DNA of 38,728 bases from the NCBI GenBank assembly GCA_045576355.1, contig JAZNGG010000028.1, forward strand, positions 1 through 38,728, in the 5' to 3' direction. Below, in pieces: positions 8,967-16,565 of the stretch. Origin of the DNA: Liminaster sp045576355 (lineage in GTDB: Bacteria > Bacteroidota > Bacteroidia > Bacteroidales > UBA3663). The stretch's first letter is position 1. Each line of letters begins with the position of its first letter. Both the position numbers and the translations under genes were made by a program. Under the pieces are notes generated by a model that saw nothing but the letters and a program-made list of their open reading frames with translations, did no database searches and was not told the DNA's origin.

Positions 8967-9120
8967 GCGTGCTGCGTTTGCTTCTTCAGCGTGCTGCGTT
9001 TGCTTTTTCAGTGTGCTTCGTTTGCTTCTTCAGCGTGCTTCGTTTGCTTCTTCAGCATGCTGCGTTTGCTTTTTCAGCGTGCTGTGTTTGCTTATTCAGT
9101 GTGCTTTATTTGCTTATTTC
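8967..9120. repeat. Seven tandem 22-bp repeats (minisatellite)
   Basis: Seven direct copies of a 22-bp unit run head to tail with no spacer (154 bp exactly). The core of each is close to GTGCTGCGTTTGCTT followed by a variable TnTTCA end. Copies 1-5 differ at one to three positions; copies 6 and 7 have drifted further (GTGCTGTGTTTGCTTA, GTGCTTTATTTGCTTA). The unit length is not a multiple of three, and the array sits between two convergent terminators, so it is not coding. The absence of spacers rules out CRISPR. It is distinctly richer in G/C than the surrounding DNA. Confidence 0.9.
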
Positions 9121-9140
9121 TTATAGTATTGACCCCAGTA

Positions 9141-9182
9141 TAGAGAAAATGGAGACAGAATCCTAACGATATCTGTCCCCAT
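9141..9182 (-). terminator. Probable terminator of trpB
   Basis: On the minus strand ATGGGGACAGA pairs with TCTGTCTCCAT (11 bp, one G-U wobble that is a mismatch on the other strand) around a 12-nt loop, followed by TTTTCTCTA. It lies about 150 nt past the trpB stop. The wobble pair favours function in minus-strand RNA. Confidence 0.55.
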
Positions 9183-9331
9183 ATTTTATATTTATACCCT
9201 AGGGTTATGATTTAAAAGGATTATAAAAATCTACTGCAAATATAATGAATTTTTAAGGGCATGTCAAGGGATAAATTTGAAAAGAATCTGAAATTCTTAA
9301 AAAACTATAATTTGTGATGACTTTTTTATCC

Positions 9332-10699
9332 TCACTTTTTTATTATTTTTGGAAGCCCTTCGACACCAGCTGCTATGGTATCGTCACTGATACTTGCATT
9401 GACGAGATTACCGGCAAGGTATTGGTCATAGGCAGACATATCGATGAGACCATGCCCAGAAAGGCAAAATAGTAAGGTGCGCGGTTCGCCAAGTTCTGTG
9501 CATCGATGTGCTTCTCGGATAGTGGCAGCGATGGCATGACACGATTCTGGGGCTGGGATGATTCCTTCAGCAGCAGCAAAGAGTGTTCCCGCTTCAAAAC
9601 TTTCTATTTGATCGATATCAACTGCTTCCATCATGCCATCTTTGAGCAACTGTGAGACAACAAGTCCGGCGCCATGATAGCGAAGTCCTCCGGCGTGGAT
9701 ATTAGCTGGTCGGAAATTGTGACCGAGGGTGTACATCGGGATAAGAGGAGTGTAGCCGGACTCGTCTCCATAGTCATAATGGAAGGCTCCGCGAGTGAGT
9801 TTTGGACAGGACGCCGGTTCAGCAGCAACAAAACGCGTTGTCTTGCCATCATGGATGTTGTGTCGCATGAAAGGGAAAGCTATTCCGCCGAAGTTGGATC
9901 CACCACCAAAGCAAGCGATAACGACATCGGGATATTCTCCTGCGAGTTGCATTTGTCTCTCTGCCTCAAGTCCAATAATAGTCTGATGGAGCGTGACATG
10001 GCTCATTACAGAGCCTAAGGTGTACTTGCATCCGGGAGTCATCATGGCAAGTTCGACTGCCTCAGAGATAGCAGTACCGAGCGAGCCTTGGTGGTTAGGG
10101 TACCGAGTGAGAACGTCCTTCCCTGCTCGTGTTGACATAGATGGAGATGGGGTGACCTGTGCACCAAAAGTCTGCATGATACTACGTCTATAAGGTTTCT
10201 GCTCATATGAGACCTTAACCTGATAAACAGCGGCTTCAAGACCAAAAACCCGTGCTGCATAGGAAAGGGCAGCACCCCATTGTCCGGCACCTGTCTCTGT
10301 GGTAACGTGCGTGACACCCTCTTCTCGGCAGTAGTAGGCTTGCGCTAAAGCAGAGTTTAACTTATGAGAGCCAATGGGACTGACACTTTCGTTTTTGAAA
10401 TAAATGTGCGCCGGTGTGCCCAAAGCTTTCTCAAGTCCGTATGCGCGAACCAACGGGGTACTTCTATAGTAGGTGTACATTTCTCGAACGCGTTCGGGGA
10501 TATCTATCCAAGCATCTGTCATGTTGAGTTCTTGATGTGCTGCTGTTCGAGAGAAGAGTGGATAGAGGTCTTCAGGGGTGATAGGACGTTGTGTCTGCGG
10601 ATGTAGCATCGGCATGGGCTTTACAGGCATGTCTGCCTGAATGTTATACCACTGTGTGGGGATTTCGTTTTCGGGTAAGAGGAATTTTTTCTGTTGCAT
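9332..10699 (-). CDS. trpB: Tryptophan synthase beta chain, TrpB2 type
   Basis: This PLP enzyme joins indole and serine to make tryptophan. The 455-residue length and the long N-terminal segment place it in the TrpB2 class rather than the roughly 400-residue TrpB1 class. Visible are the substrate-loop region RSTPLVRAYGLEKAL, the PLP lysine Lys113 in GSHKLNSALAQ, the catalytic Glu135 in TETGAGQWG, the phosphate-binding glycine loop FGGGSNFGG near 265 and the C-terminal SGHGLIDM. No trpA or other trp gene is adjacent. TrpB2 enzymes are thought to work largely without TrpA, for example in indole salvage. A promoter and a Trp-codon attenuator precede it, so tryptophan supply probably controls it directly. 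Confidence 0.95.
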   Translation of the reverse strand: MQQKKFLLPENEIPTQWYNIQADMPVKPMPMLHPQTQRPITPEDLYPLFSRTAAHQELNMTDAWIDIPERVREMYTYYRSTPLVRAYGLEKALGTPAHIYFKNESVSPIGSHKLNSALAQAYYCREEGVTHVTTETGAGQWGAALSYAARVFGLEAAVYQVKVSYEQKPYRRSIMQTFGAQVTPSPSMSTRAGKDVLTRYPNHQGSLGTAISEAVELAMMTPGCKYTLGSVMSHVTLHQTIIGLEAERQMQLAGEYPDVVIACFGGGSNFGGIAFPFMRHNIHDGKTTRFVAAEPASCPKLTRGAFHYDYGDESGYTPLIPMYTLGHNFRPANIHAGGLRYHGAGLVVSQLLKDGMMEAVDIDQIESFEAGTLFAAAEGIIPAPESCHAIAATIREAHRCTELGEPRTLLFCLSGHGLIDMSAYDQYLAGNLVNASISDDTIAAGVEGLPKIIKK

Positions 10700-10728
10700 A
10701 GGTTTTGTGATTTTTGTCGTATGAATAA

Positions 10729-10872
10729 ATCCGATGCTGTCATGTGTGTTTCATGAGCACCGGATTATTATTAGTCTTTTGTCTTTACATCCATGTTTGC
10801 CTTTGTCAATGTATTAATGTGTTGTTGCATATCTTAGTTGGTGCTCTGCCTTATCTTTGAAGGGAGCCACCA
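10729..10872 (-). promoter_or_regulatory. trp-type transcription attenuator in the trpB leader
   Basis: Three mutually exclusive pairings are visible on the minus strand. 1:2 is TGGTGGCTC (10872-10864, containing both Trp codons) with GAGCACCA (10846-10839): 8 bp with one bulged G. 2:3 is GAGCACC (10846-10840) with GGTGCTC (10761-10755): 7 perfect pairs. 3:4 is ATCCGGTGCT (10765-10756) with AGCATCGGAT (10738-10729): 10 bp with one G-U that would be a mismatch on the plus strand, plus an inner CATG/CATG stem. The 3:4 stem is followed by ATTTATTC, only a weak U tract. Expected logic: a ribosome stalled at the Trp codons frees segment 2 to block 3:4 and lets trpB be expressed; with ample Trp, 3:4 forms. 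Bacteroidetes trp leader RNAs have been described before, as I recall under the name Bacteroid-trp. Confidence 0.8.
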
Positions 10873-10908
10873 CTGATGTTTGCTATTGTGACAGACGATA
10901 CGATACAT
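10834..10908 (-). CDS. Tryptophan-rich leader peptide of trpB (trpL-like)
   Basis: A 24-codon open frame in the trpB leader, starting about 30 nt after the predicted transcription start and ending with TAA. Codons 13 and 14 are adjacent Trp codons (context HQWWLP). The Trp codons form segment 1 of the attenuator, and the stop lies just past segment 2, where a terminating ribosome would mask it. Peptide size, tandem Trp codons and stop position all match known trp leader peptides. It is too short for routine gene finders. Confidence 0.8.
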   Translation of the reverse strand: MYRIVCHNSKHQWWLPSKIRQSTN

Positions 10909-10948
10909 GATCAAAAGTAGGGTTTGTTCTATATGATGAATGTTGCGA

Positions 10949-10979
10949 CAAAGATATAGATTATTTGTATAATTGCAAA
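10949..10979 (-). promoter_or_regulatory. Promoter of the trpB leader transcript
   Basis: On the minus strand TTTG (10979-10976), 19 bp, TATCTTTG (10956-10949) is a perfect match to the Bacteroidetes consensus. It gives a leader of about 240 nt before the trpB ATG, long enough to hold the leader peptide and attenuator. It also makes trpB transcriptionally separate from the upstream pectinolytic operon. Confidence 0.8.
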
Positions 10980-11052
10980 CAATTTGTAATAAAATTTTAT
11001 TTAATTACAGAAATAAGTAAGCATAATTGTGGTTTAGCTGTGTAAATGTGTG

Positions 11053-12525
11053 TTATTTTATAATGATCAGTTGTTTTCCTTGGATATATAAGCCAGGCCT
11101 TAGCTCTTGCTGTGATTGGGATCTTCCTGTTAGGTCGAAGATGTGGTCGTGAGTCTTTGTTGACTCTTGAGTGGGAGAATTAATGCCGTCTAGAGTTCGC
11201 TCATAGCGCCACCCGATCATGCGTGCCGATAGGGGCGACCCTTGTCTTCCACATAGGAACAAGATGTCTGGGAGTGCTCCTCCGGGTAACCGAGAGGAGA
11301 TTAGCTCCATGGCATCTATGGAGACAAACATGTCTGACGTAACATCGATAGCAGTCTCAATGGGGGAAAAGGTATTGTTTTCTAAAGTGCATGATGCAGG
11401 ATCATAGTTGGTCAGATGGCCTTTGTCTCGATATTTCCAGGAGACGTTGTGACGCAAGATATGGTTGTATCCTGGTACATCATAGGCTCCATTTGCATCC
11501 GTAGAGAATCGGTTGATCATCTGAAAGTTTGATCGGTTATCTGTGGCAGTGTTGTGCTCCCAGATATTACCAGCAAGATGATGGTTAGAGTAAAAACCAT
11601 TAGCTTTGTTACGGTATGCTAAGCAGTGGTGAACATAGTGAGATGGGCATACCTCTGGGCATTTTGTTTTGGATGCTCCCATACCCCATCCACCTGCTTT
11701 AAATCCATTGCCATCACCGGCACCCTTAAGTGTGGTCATATCGGAAGCTGGTTGATAGCCGTTGAGAAATGCCATGCAATGGCTGATTTCGACGGCTGTA
11801 GCGCAGTTGATCAAGTCAAAACCATCATCAGAATTGCGCCAAGCGCGGCAGCCGATGATACGGTTGCCCGTCTCATGAGTTTTGGAGACGTGGATGCCAA
11901 ATCCATCAACGTTACCTCCATATACACCTTCAGAGTAATCGTCATAGTTGTTATATGCATCGCAATTTAGGATTAGATTGTCTGCTCCTTTAGTTTGATA
12001 ATAACCTATCGCCATATTGTGATGCATAGCGATATCTTCGATGATGCAGTGTGAACCCTTGCGGGCGGAGATACATTCGGATTGTGTGTGTCCAGTGATA
12101 CGAACTGGGAGGCCAATGATGTCAAAGTTGCGTAGGTGTAGGTAATCAGCTCCTAAATAGAAACCTGCAAATCTATGTGCACCATCTAACATGAGAGATG
12201 AGAAGTCGAAAATCGGGCGTTCGCCGGGATAGCCCATGAAGCTGGTGCGGCTTACATCTGTACCTCCTTTTTCTAATGCAAATGCGTAGGCATAGAGAGA
12301 TTCTATTTTCATGATTTGCTCGTCTGTGACGTGATAGGTGCCACCGCGGAAGTATATGGTGTCACCACTATTGATTTTTGCATATGCTCCGGGAAGTGTG
12401 GCTAATGGCGATTCAATACTGCCTGTAGCGAGGTCGTCTCCATCAGGAGCAACGTAGAATACTTCTCCTCGGCAGATGCTAATTGTGAGGTAGATATGGA
12501 GTAAGATGGTACAGAATTTTTTCAT
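11053..12525 (-). CDS. Secreted PL9-family polysaccharide lyase (pectate or rhamnogalacturonan lyase)
   Basis: A 490-residue protein with a signal peptide (residues 1-20) and a right-handed beta-helix. It begins with the FYVAPDGDDLATGS pattern of PL9-type lyases. The calcium and catalytic elements line up with Erwinia PelL: Asp207 (NVDGFG), Asp233, Asp234 and Asp237 (SDDGFD), and the likely catalytic base Lys276 (DGNGFKAGG). These enzymes cut pectin backbones by beta-elimination; Bacteroides PL9 members include rhamnogalacturonan lyases, which suits the neighbouring GH106. The C-terminus (FDLTGR through PGLYI and KQLIIIK) resembles the short conserved tail of many exported Bacteroidetes proteins. 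Last gene of the operon, 120 bp after GH28, with an inverted repeat in that gap. Confidence 0.85.
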   Translation of the reverse strand: MKKFCTILLHIYLTISICRGEVFYVAPDGDDLATGSIESPLATLPGAYAKINSGDTIYFRGGTYHVTDEQIMKIESLYAYAFALEKGGTDVSRTSFMGYPGERPIFDFSSLMLDGAHRFAGFYLGADYLHLRNFDIIGLPVRITGHTQSECISARKGSHCIIEDIAMHHNMAIGYYQTKGADNLILNCDAYNNYDDYSEGVYGGNVDGFGIHVSKTHETGNRIIGCRAWRNSDDGFDLINCATAVEISHCMAFLNGYQPASDMTTLKGAGDGNGFKAGGWGMGASKTKCPEVCPSHYVHHCLAYRNKANGFYSNHHLAGNIWEHNTATDNRSNFQMINRFSTDANGAYDVPGYNHILRHNVSWKYRDKGHLTNYDPASCTLENNTFSPIETAIDVTSDMFVSIDAMELISSRLPGGALPDILFLCGRQGSPLSARMIGWRYERTLDGINSPTQESTKTHDHIFDLTGRSQSQQELRPGLYIQGKQLIIIK

Positions 12526-12566
12526 GTGTTGTTGGTTAATTGCTTATAGAGGATGGGATGAGAATA

Positions 12567-12628
12567 ACGATGGCAATGGCTATTGTTGGGTGTTGGGTTT
12601 AAGTATTTATGTTAGTCATTGCCATCGC
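12567..12628. repeat. Intercistronic inverted repeat between GH28 and PL9 genes
   Basis: ACGATGGCAATGGCT (12567-12581) and AGTCATTGCCATCGC (12614-12628) form a 15-bp stem, with 13 Watson-Crick pairs plus one G-T wobble and one mismatch, around a 32-nt loop. No T tract follows on either strand, so it is not a standard terminator. In the operon mRNA it would be a large stem just before the PL9 gene, where it could stabilise the upstream message or reduce PL9 expression. Confidence 0.7.
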
Positions 12629-12645
12629 TCCTCAATTCTTATTTA

Positions 12646-14064
12646 TTACTTGTTGCTCAGATATCTGTCTAGTTGAGGGAGTGCACGGGGGTTCACTGAG
12701 TTGTAGGTAACTTTCTCTATGGTGAGAGACTCGACGTTTTGTACTCCGCAGATTGTGTCTGCAACACAATCAACGAGAATGTTTTGCATTACTACGTTAT
12801 GGATGGGTAGCCGTTTGTCTCCTCGCAACTCGTAAATGGCTTTAGCAGAATCTACTTGGATATTGGTAAGATAAATATCGCTGATGTGTGTCAAAGTATC
12901 CTTATAGGTTGGTACGAGGTTGCGCCATTGATAGAGTACGTCTGTGTCAATTTCAGCGACACGTAGTGTGCCTCCTGTCCGAATGCTGTCCATATATATA
13001 TTATGCACGAATGCTCCGCGGCGGTGGTTGGTCTTAACGAAGAAGAGGCGATGTACCGTGCCTGGTGCCGTACAGCGAGTCATGTATATATTACGGATAC
13101 CACCTGCCAATTCGCTACCGATGCCAAGTAAAGTGTGTCCTTGACGTATAATGCAGTCGCGTATAACGATATTTTCACATGGTGCGTTAAGCCGCCATGC
13201 ATCTTGGTTACGGCCCGACTTAATGACGACAGCATCATCACCTTGGTCAAAGACACAGTGCTCAACAAGTAAATTTCGACTCATCTCAATATCGATGCCA
13301 TCATTGTTATGACCATGTGCCCGAACATTAAGGTGGCGAGCTACTCCTCCATCGCAGAGGTAAAGATGTATAGTCCAAAATGGACTTCCATCGATAGAGA
13401 AGCCTTCAAGCAAAACATTTTTACATCTATTAAGTTGGATAAGATGGGGACGGAAATTGTTGTCACCTACGGCCATTTGCCGTTCCTCTACCGGGACATA
13501 TTGTGACATCTGATGATAGAGTGAAGCTAGAGCATCCATGTGTGCTTGGGGTCTGCTGAACCACTTGCGCCAGAGACCCATTTTGGGGTAAAGTTTACCT
13601 GGTCCCGTAATGGCTACGTTTTCACACTCAAAGGCATATATTAGAGGAGAGTAGTTGTAGCACTCCATTCCCTCCCATGAGGTATGTACGGCAGGGAGAT
13701 AGTCTGAAGGATTGTCTGTAAATCGTACAATGGCGCCCTCTGCTAAATAGAGATTTACGTTGCTCTGTAGGTGGATGGCTCCGGTCTCCCACGTTCCAGA
13801 GGGGATAACTACACGTCCTCCGCCGGCGTTATGACATGCTGTGATGGCTTGTGCAATGGCTTCTGTGCAGAGAGTAGAGTCTGTAGCACCATAATCTGAG
13901 ATGTAATAATCTTGAGCCGGAAAGATGGGTACACGGATTTCTTCCATCTTAAAGGGTGCTTTTACAAAAAGGGTTTCGTAGTTTACCTGTGGTCTGTCAC
14001 AAGAGAAAAAAATGGTGATGCAGAGAGCGCAAAACGCTGAACGCATGAATGTTATGATTTTCAT
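12646..14064 (-). CDS. GH28 polygalacturonase-type lipoprotein
   Basis: A 472-residue glycoside hydrolase family 28 protein. The N-terminus has a lipoprotein signal (lipobox FFSC, Cys22), so it is probably lipid-anchored. The catalytic motifs of the parallel beta-helix are clear: NNDGID (253-258, Asp255 for the usual NTD Asp), QGDDAVVIKSG (Asp276, Asp277) and GHTLLGIGSE (His310). The usual RIK motif is replaced by something like VKT near 345, a common variation in exo-acting and rhamnogalacturonan-active members. It should hydrolyse galacturonic acid linkages in pectin, with the exact bond unknown. It starts 41 bp after the GH2 stop. Confidence 0.9.
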   Translation of the reverse strand: MKIITFMRSAFCALCITIFFSCDRPQVNYETLFVKAPFKMEEIRVPIFPAQDYYISDYGATDSTLCTEAIAQAITACHNAGGGRVVIPSGTWETGAIHLQSNVNLYLAEGAIVRFTDNPSDYLPAVHTSWEGMECYNYSPLIYAFECENVAITGPGKLYPKMGLWRKWFSRPQAHMDALASLYHQMSQYVPVEERQMAVGDNNFRPHLIQLNRCKNVLLEGFSIDGSPFWTIHLYLCDGGVARHLNVRAHGHNNDGIDIEMSRNLLVEHCVFDQGDDAVVIKSGRNQDAWRLNAPCENIVIRDCIIRQGHTLLGIGSELAGGIRNIYMTRCTAPGTVHRLFFVKTNHRRGAFVHNIYMDSIRTGGTLRVAEIDTDVLYQWRNLVPTYKDTLTHISDIYLTNIQVDSAKAIYELRGDKRLPIHNVVMQNILVDCVADTICGVQNVESLTIEKVTYNSVNPRALPQLDRYLSNK

Positions 14065-14105
14065 ATACTTTGTAAAATATTAAAATTGATAGGATCTGCA
14101 AATGA

Positions 14106-16541
14106 TTATTTTTTAGTATGGATTGTGAGTGTGCAACTCTCTAATCCGGGAGAAGTAGCTTGTAGTGAGATTTTACCACTTTTTTTAGTGGTTTTGATCA
14201 CCACCATAGCCCGACCTTTCCAAGCATTACGAGTTTGGGAGGAGTAGGGGGTTGGGTCTTTTAGCAAAGCATTATCAACGGCAATGATTTCTCCGGCACC
14301 CCGGATGGAGAAGGTTAATGGGTTTTCTGCATTTGGGGTATGTAGTCCTTGGGCATCTGTGAGTTGGACGGTAACATAGCAGAGGTCTTGTCCATTGGCT
14401 TGTAGTGCGGTCCTATCTGCTTTTAGTGTGATGTGGCTGGCTGTACCTGCAGTTTTTAGTGTGATGGTTTCTTTTTCTGTCCCATCAGTATGAAGACCGA
14501 CTGCCCTTAACGTTCCAGGTGTGTAAGAAATCGGTATAATGGCTTTAAACTCCTCCTTACGTGTTGTAGGGCACTCAGCTATTAAACTATCATTTAGATA
14601 TAGCCGAATGCGAGGATAACGAGAGTAGATCTCTACTTCGATATTTTTGCCCTCATGACCTGGCCAATTCCAACTTTCCCATGTCGGCCATACGCTCCAT
14701 TGAGTCTCTTTAATTTCCCCATGATAACCATTGGGTTCTCGTACTGCCATGTAGAGTTTTTTGCGATCTGTATGTAGAAGTTCGCGGTAGTGTGATATGG
14801 GTTTACGCCACCCGGTTAGGTCTATGTCCCCGCAATATGCACCATGCCAGGGGTACTGCGGACGGTGGTAATGTTCGCCAGGGGTTTCCCCTGTGTAGTA
14901 AAAGCGTCCGATGCCAGACTCTCCAAGATAATCAATAGAGGTCCACACGAAGTCTCCGATGACGTAGTGGAGATCTGCAACTTTAGTCCAATTACTGAAA
15001 GCGTCTCGAGGATAGGACTCTGTCTGCCACATCACTCTGTGAGGAACACGGGTATGATCGCTTTCTGCTTTGAATATCATGTAGTTATAACCGACAATGT
15101 CATGTACTGCAGCTAGCGGATCATAGATTTCCCAATCCCTGTCCCATGCTGCTAATGCAGATGTGATAGGGCGAGTAGGGTCGTTTAGTCGGATGCGATC
15201 TCTAAGTTTTTGTGCGGTGGTCACCACCTCCAATTTTTTGCGTTCAATCACTTCATTGCCGATGCTCCAACAGATTATACTCGGGTGGTTGCGGTCTCGC
15301 AATATCATAGCATCTATGTCACGTTCCCACCATTGGTCAAATATGGAGGCATAATCGTGTGGAGTTTTACTATCTCGCCAGCCATCAAAAGATTCATCGA
15401 TGACAAGCATCCCTAATCGGTCACAAGCATTTAGAAATGCAGTTGCAGGTGGATTATGGGCTGTTCGGACGGCATTGAATCCTGCAGATTTCATAAGTTC
15501 TACTTTCCGTTCCTCTGCTCGGTCATATGAGGCTGAACCTAAAGGACCGTTGTCGTGATGTAAACAACCTCCATTGAGAGAGATGGGTTTGCCATTGAGG
15601 AGCAATCCAGTCTCAGCGCTATATTCGATTTTTCTGATACCAAATGATTGAGTAATTTCATCGATGACTTTGCCGTTTTCGGAAATGGAGAGTGTGGCAC
15701 TATTTATAGTAGGCATGTTAGGAGACCACAATTGGGCATTAAAGACCTCAAACAACTGGTTAATCTTTTGTTCTTCACCTGGTTGTAGTTGTATGCTTTT
15801 ATAGTCAGAGGTAATGTATTTCTCTTTATCTTTCTGTTGGATATCAATGGCAATTTTTACCTCAAAGGTACGATTGTAGTCGCTATTATTGGTGATCACT
15901 GTTTCAATGTTTACCTTACTATCTCCGTTGTTATAGACATCAGGGGTAGTGATAAATGTACTCCAATGTTTGAAATGTAGATCGGCTGTAGCGGTCAACC
16001 ATACGTGACGATAGATGCCAGAGCCTGTGTACCATCGGCAGTTACGCTGTTGAGAATTGTCCACGCGTACAGCCACGATGTTTTCTCCTAGCTTATTGAT
16101 ATAGGGGGTGATGTCATAGTGGAATGATGAGTATCCATAGGGGTATTGCCCCACTAAGTGACCATTGACATAGACTTCGGAATTCATATATATACCTTCA
16201 AAATAGAGCCCGATTAGTTTGTCTTTGTCTTCTTTGTCGATGGTAAATGTCTTACGATACCACCCGATACCTGTGGGAAAATACCCACCATCGTTACCCG
16301 AAGAGGCTTCTGCTGTAATCGTTCCTTCGATGCTCCAATCGTGGGGAAGGTCTAAGTTACGCCACTTCCGGCTATCATATTCGATAGACTTCGCATCCGG
16401 GTAATCGCCTAAAGCAAATGCCCAATCTGCATCAAATAATTGCTTTCGATGCTTGACTAAACTATTATCTTGCGCACTCATTGAAGTGTATATACAGCAT
16501 AAGAAAAATAGGGTAAAAATGATTCTTTTTGATTGTTCCAT
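14106..16541 (-). CDS. GH2 family beta-galactosidase
   Basis: An 811-residue exported enzyme with a signal peptide (residues 1-23, ending in SAQ). It has the GH2 order: N-terminal sugar-binding domain (WRNLDLPHDW, SGIYRHVWL), immunoglobulin-like domain, TIM barrel with the acid/base Glu in SIGNEV near residue 428 and the expected nucleophile Glu in DYLGESG near 540, then a DUF4982-type domain (WNWPGHEGK) and a C-terminal immunoglobulin-like domain (about 700-811). HNPP and DESFDGW are also typical. It probably removes beta-linked galactose from rhamnogalacturonan side chains, judged from its neighbours; GH2 also includes beta-glucuronidases and mannosidases. It starts 24 bp after GH106. Confidence 0.9.
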   Translation of the reverse strand: MEQSKRIIFTLFFLCCIYTSMSAQDNSLVKHRKQLFDADWAFALGDYPDAKSIEYDSRKWRNLDLPHDWSIEGTITAEASSGNDGGYFPTGIGWYRKTFTIDKEDKDKLIGLYFEGIYMNSEVYVNGHLVGQYPYGYSSFHYDITPYINKLGENIVAVRVDNSQQRNCRWYTGSGIYRHVWLTATADLHFKHWSTFITTPDVYNNGDSKVNIETVITNNSDYNRTFEVKIAIDIQQKDKEKYITSDYKSIQLQPGEEQKINQLFEVFNAQLWSPNMPTINSATLSISENGKVIDEITQSFGIRKIEYSAETGLLLNGKPISLNGGCLHHDNGPLGSASYDRAEERKVELMKSAGFNAVRTAHNPPATAFLNACDRLGMLVIDESFDGWRDSKTPHDYASIFDQWWERDIDAMILRDRNHPSIICWSIGNEVIERKKLEVVTTAQKLRDRIRLNDPTRPITSALAAWDRDWEIYDPLAAVHDIVGYNYMIFKAESDHTRVPHRVMWQTESYPRDAFSNWTKVADLHYVIGDFVWTSIDYLGESGIGRFYYTGETPGEHYHRPQYPWHGAYCGDIDLTGWRKPISHYRELLHTDRKKLYMAVREPNGYHGEIKETQWSVWPTWESWNWPGHEGKNIEVEIYSRYPRIRLYLNDSLIAECPTTRKEEFKAIIPISYTPGTLRAVGLHTDGTEKETITLKTAGTASHITLKADRTALQANGQDLCYVTVQLTDAQGLHTPNAENPLTFSIRGAGEIIAVDNALLKDPTPYSSQTRNAWKGRAMVVIKTTKKSGKISLQATSPGLESCTLTIHTKK

Positions 16542-16565
16542 GATTTTTTAGATTAAATATGTGTT

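Larger units (their letters stand above)
8656..9331. other. Gene-free region between gapA and trpB
   Basis: This 676-bp convergent intergenic region holds no gene I can support. In order it contains the gapA terminator, a 28-bp AT-rich palindrome at 8769-8796, a very AT-rich stretch, seven 22-bp tandem repeats at 8967-9120, and a hairpin at 9149-9182 that suits the trpB transcript. The open frames that cross it are either low-complexity or generated by the repeats. Confidence 0.65.

Noticed and set aside
8967..9120. CRISPR array
   Set aside because: The direct repeats are head to tail with no spacers and no cas genes are near.
8969..9166. 65-codon plus-strand frame across the 22-bp repeats
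   Set aside because: It opens with GTG inside the first repeat, its hydrophobic periodic sequence is just the translation of the repeats, and the unit length is not a multiple of three.
11053..12525. Type IX secretion C-terminal sorting domain on the PL9 protein
   Set aside because: The tail resembles the short conserved C-terminus of many Bacteroidetes exported proteins, but is too short and generic to assign type IX secretion.
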